From a virus: DNA of 31,271 nt. The position numbers were made by a program, and so were the translations under genes. The notes under the pieces are model-generated. The model ran no database searches. It was not told the origin of the DNA and was given only the letters and a program-made list of their open reading frames with translations. The stretch is from positions 1 to 31,271 of the IMG/VR virus record IMGVR_UViG_3300006166_000005; one strand, given 5' to 3'. Positions 30,005 through 31,271 of the stretch are shown here, one piece after another; the first letter of the stretch is position 1, and every line of letters begins with the position of its first letter.

Positions 30005-30560
30005 AGACTACATCGTCACCTATGATGACGTGCTTGACGAAAATGTATGCAAGAATGCTATTGAGTTTTTCAATGAGACACCAGGAGACATCACCAGATA
30101 TGATGCTGAGATGTGTGGGTTCTCATCTGTTAACTTAACAGAGCAGTGTGAAGTCAAGAAGAATACCAAGTGGGATCCTGTTAACCAGGCGATCATACTA
30201 GCAATCAAGGGATGTGGCGAAAGGTACATCAAAGACATTGATTGTGAGAGGTATTGGCCCAGACAGAACGCACTTGAGCAAGTCAAGATCAATAAGTATC
30301 AACACAAGACAGCGGATAGGTTTGATCGTCACATTGATGTGGGTGATCACAACTCTGCAAGGAGGTTCCTTACCTATGTCATCTACTTGAATACTATTGA
30401 AGATGGTGGTGCAACATATTTCAATGACATTGACGTTGAAATACCTGCGAAGTGTGGTAGAGTATTGATGTTCCCTTCTACGTGGACATACCCACATACC
30501 TACTGTGCTCCTAAAGAGCAGGACAAGTATGCAGTCTCCACCTATCTACACTATACATGA
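29994..30560 (+). CDS. 2OG-Fe(II) oxygenase-like protein 6 (prolyl-hydroxylase type)
   Basis: The 188-residue product has H113-x-D115 in [11 protein letters not shown], the GGATYF block at 138-143, distal H168 in TYPHTYCAP, and K178 in DKYAVSTYL, matching the HxD...H...K/R plan of P4H-type enzymes. It starts [20 protein letters not shown], typical of these N-termini. An in-frame ATG at 29967 would extend it by 9 residues inside uvsX, but 29994 gives the usual start. It overlaps uvsX by 11 bases and gp41 by 4, so it is made with core replication proteins. The substrate is unknown. Confidence 0.85.
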   Translation: MDLKDYIVTYDDVLDENVCKNAIEFFNETPGDITRYDAEMCGFSSVNLTEQCEVKKNTKWDPVNQAIILAIKGCGERYIKDIDCERYWPRQNALEQVKINKYQHKTADRFDRHIDVGDHNSARRFLTYVIYLNTIEDGGATYFNDIDVEIPAKCGRVLMFPSTWTYPHTYCAPKEQDKYAVSTYLHYT

Positions 30561-31271
30561 CCTTAAAGATTGAAGAGATCACTCTTAGTAAACTAATCTT
30601 AAACGACACGTATACTAGGAAGGTCTTACCATTTATTAAAGATGAATACTTTGACACGTCCTCACATAAGATACTCTTCAGTACCTTGTCTGAGTATGTT
30701 AATAAGTTTGAAACCACACCCGAACCTAACGCCCTAAAGATAGAAGTAGAGAAACGTCGGGACATCTCCGAGGAAATATACAAGGAGGTTGAGCAGTTTC
30801 TTAATAATTTAGATAGGGATCAATATAACGAGGACTGGTTAATCGAGACCACTGAGAAGTGGTGCAAAGAAAGAGCAATTTACCTTGCTCTAATGGAGTC
30901 TGTCAAGATTGCTGACGGACAAGACAAAACACGTACGAAAGATGCTATTCCGTCTATCATGTCGGAAGCTATTGGCGTGTGTTTTGATGATCATGTTGGA
31001 CACGATTACATCCTAGATTCTGATGACAGATATGACTTCTATCACAAGAAGGAAGAGAAGATACCGTTTGATATCGAGTATCTTAACAAGATTACCAAAG
31101 GTGGTCTCCCTAATAAAACTCTTAATATCGCACTCGCTGGTACAGGTGTCGGGAAAAGCCTATTCATGTGCCATTGCGCTAGCTCCGTCTTGCTCCAAGG
31201 ACGGAACGTATTATATATTACAATGGAAATGGCAGAGGAGAAAATTGCTGAACGAATTGATGCCAACCTCT
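30557..31271 (+). CDS. 41: Replicative DNA helicase gp41, N-terminal part
   Basis: gp41 is the DnaB-family helicase that unwinds the fork and pairs with primase gp61. The frame opens with ATGA overlapping the oxygenase stop and is open to the window end, giving 238 codons. The N-terminal helical domain begins [23 protein letters not shown], and a RecA-like core begins near residue 180 with KITKGGLPNKTLNIALAG followed by Walker A AGTGVGKS near residue 194. A METVAEE-like block (ITMEMAEEKIAERIDAN) ends the visible part. It is truncated only by the window edge. Confidence 0.96.
   Translation, partial: MTLKIEEITLSKLILNDTYTRKVLPFIKDEYFDTSSHKILFSTLSEYVNKFETTPEPNALKIEVEKRRDISEEIYKEVEQFLNNLDRDQYNEDWLIETTEKWCKERAIYLALMESVKIADGQDKTRTKDAIPSIMSEAIGVCFDDHVGHDYILDSDDRYDFYHKKEEKIPFDIEYLNKITKGGLPNKTLNIALAGTGVGKSLFMCHCASSVLLQGRNVLYITMEMAEEKIAERIDANL

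Noticed and set aside
1-31271. CRISPR array or insertion sequence
   Set aside because: No regularly spaced repeats, transposase-like protein or terminal inverted repeats were seen on reading the window.

Overview
The window is a contiguous piece of a T4-like myovirus genome of the marine cyanophage type. The T4-core genes are in the order gp23, gp3-like, uvsY, uvsW, gp55, gp47, gp46, gp45, gp44, gp62, regA, gp43, uvsX, gp41. The cyanophage assignment rests on genes for two ferredoxin-dependent bilin reductases (pebS and pcyA), a DUF3110 protein of cyanobacterial type, a CobS-like AAA+ ATPase and an Hsp20, inserted among the T4-core genes. Both window edges cut a gene: gp23 on the left and gp41 on the right. 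The host genus (Prochlorococcus or Synechococcus) cannot be decided from this sequence.

Layout. Bases 1-1749 hold late structural functions: the gp23 3' end with a strong terminator, three small unknown genes and a gp3-like tail gene, with late-promoter motifs CTAAATA and TATAAATA. Bases 1750-10079 hold recombination and late transcription: an oxygenase, uvsY, uvsW, an unknown gene, a sigma-70-like promoter, gp55, then pebS-pcyA, a second oxygenase, gp47, DUF3110 and gp46. Bases 10080-14509 hold a run of three hairpins, a large HExxH plus VWA protein, a cupin/JmjC-like oxygenase, an unknown gene and the CobS/MoxR-like ATPase. Bases 14522-19492 hold the sliding clamp and clamp loader. In T4 this unit is gp45-gp44-gp62-regA, but here two oxygenases and a Dam-type methyltransferase lie between gp44 and gp62. 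Bases 19494-22225 hold three small membrane proteins around another oxygenase, a stand-alone class II aminoacyl-tRNA-synthetase-like enzyme and, 8 bp after it, an odd tRNA with a GUU anticodon and a long variable arm. Bases 22225-24890 hold a forward unknown gene converging on three reverse-strand exported-protein genes, the only reverse genes in the window. Bases 25049-31271 hold hsp20, four small genes, gp43, uvsX, an oxygenase and gp41.

How the genes work together. gp43, gp45, gp44/gp62 and gp41 are replisome parts. UvsX, UvsY, UvsW, gp46 and gp47 drive recombination-dependent replication. gp55 redirects host RNA polymerase to late promoters, and RegA represses translation of early mRNAs. 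PebS and PcyA would draw on host ferredoxin and biliverdin to make phycobilins. Most genes overlap by 1-11 bases or abut, so long co-translated transcripts are likely.

Most notable are seven Fe(II)-oxygenase-like genes in 31 kb, the VWA/AAA+ pair, the synthetase-like gene next to an unusual tRNA, the oxygenase-oxygenase-Dam insertion in the clamp-loader operon, and a reverse-strand gene with no visible start codon that ends in a 212-bp antisense overlap.
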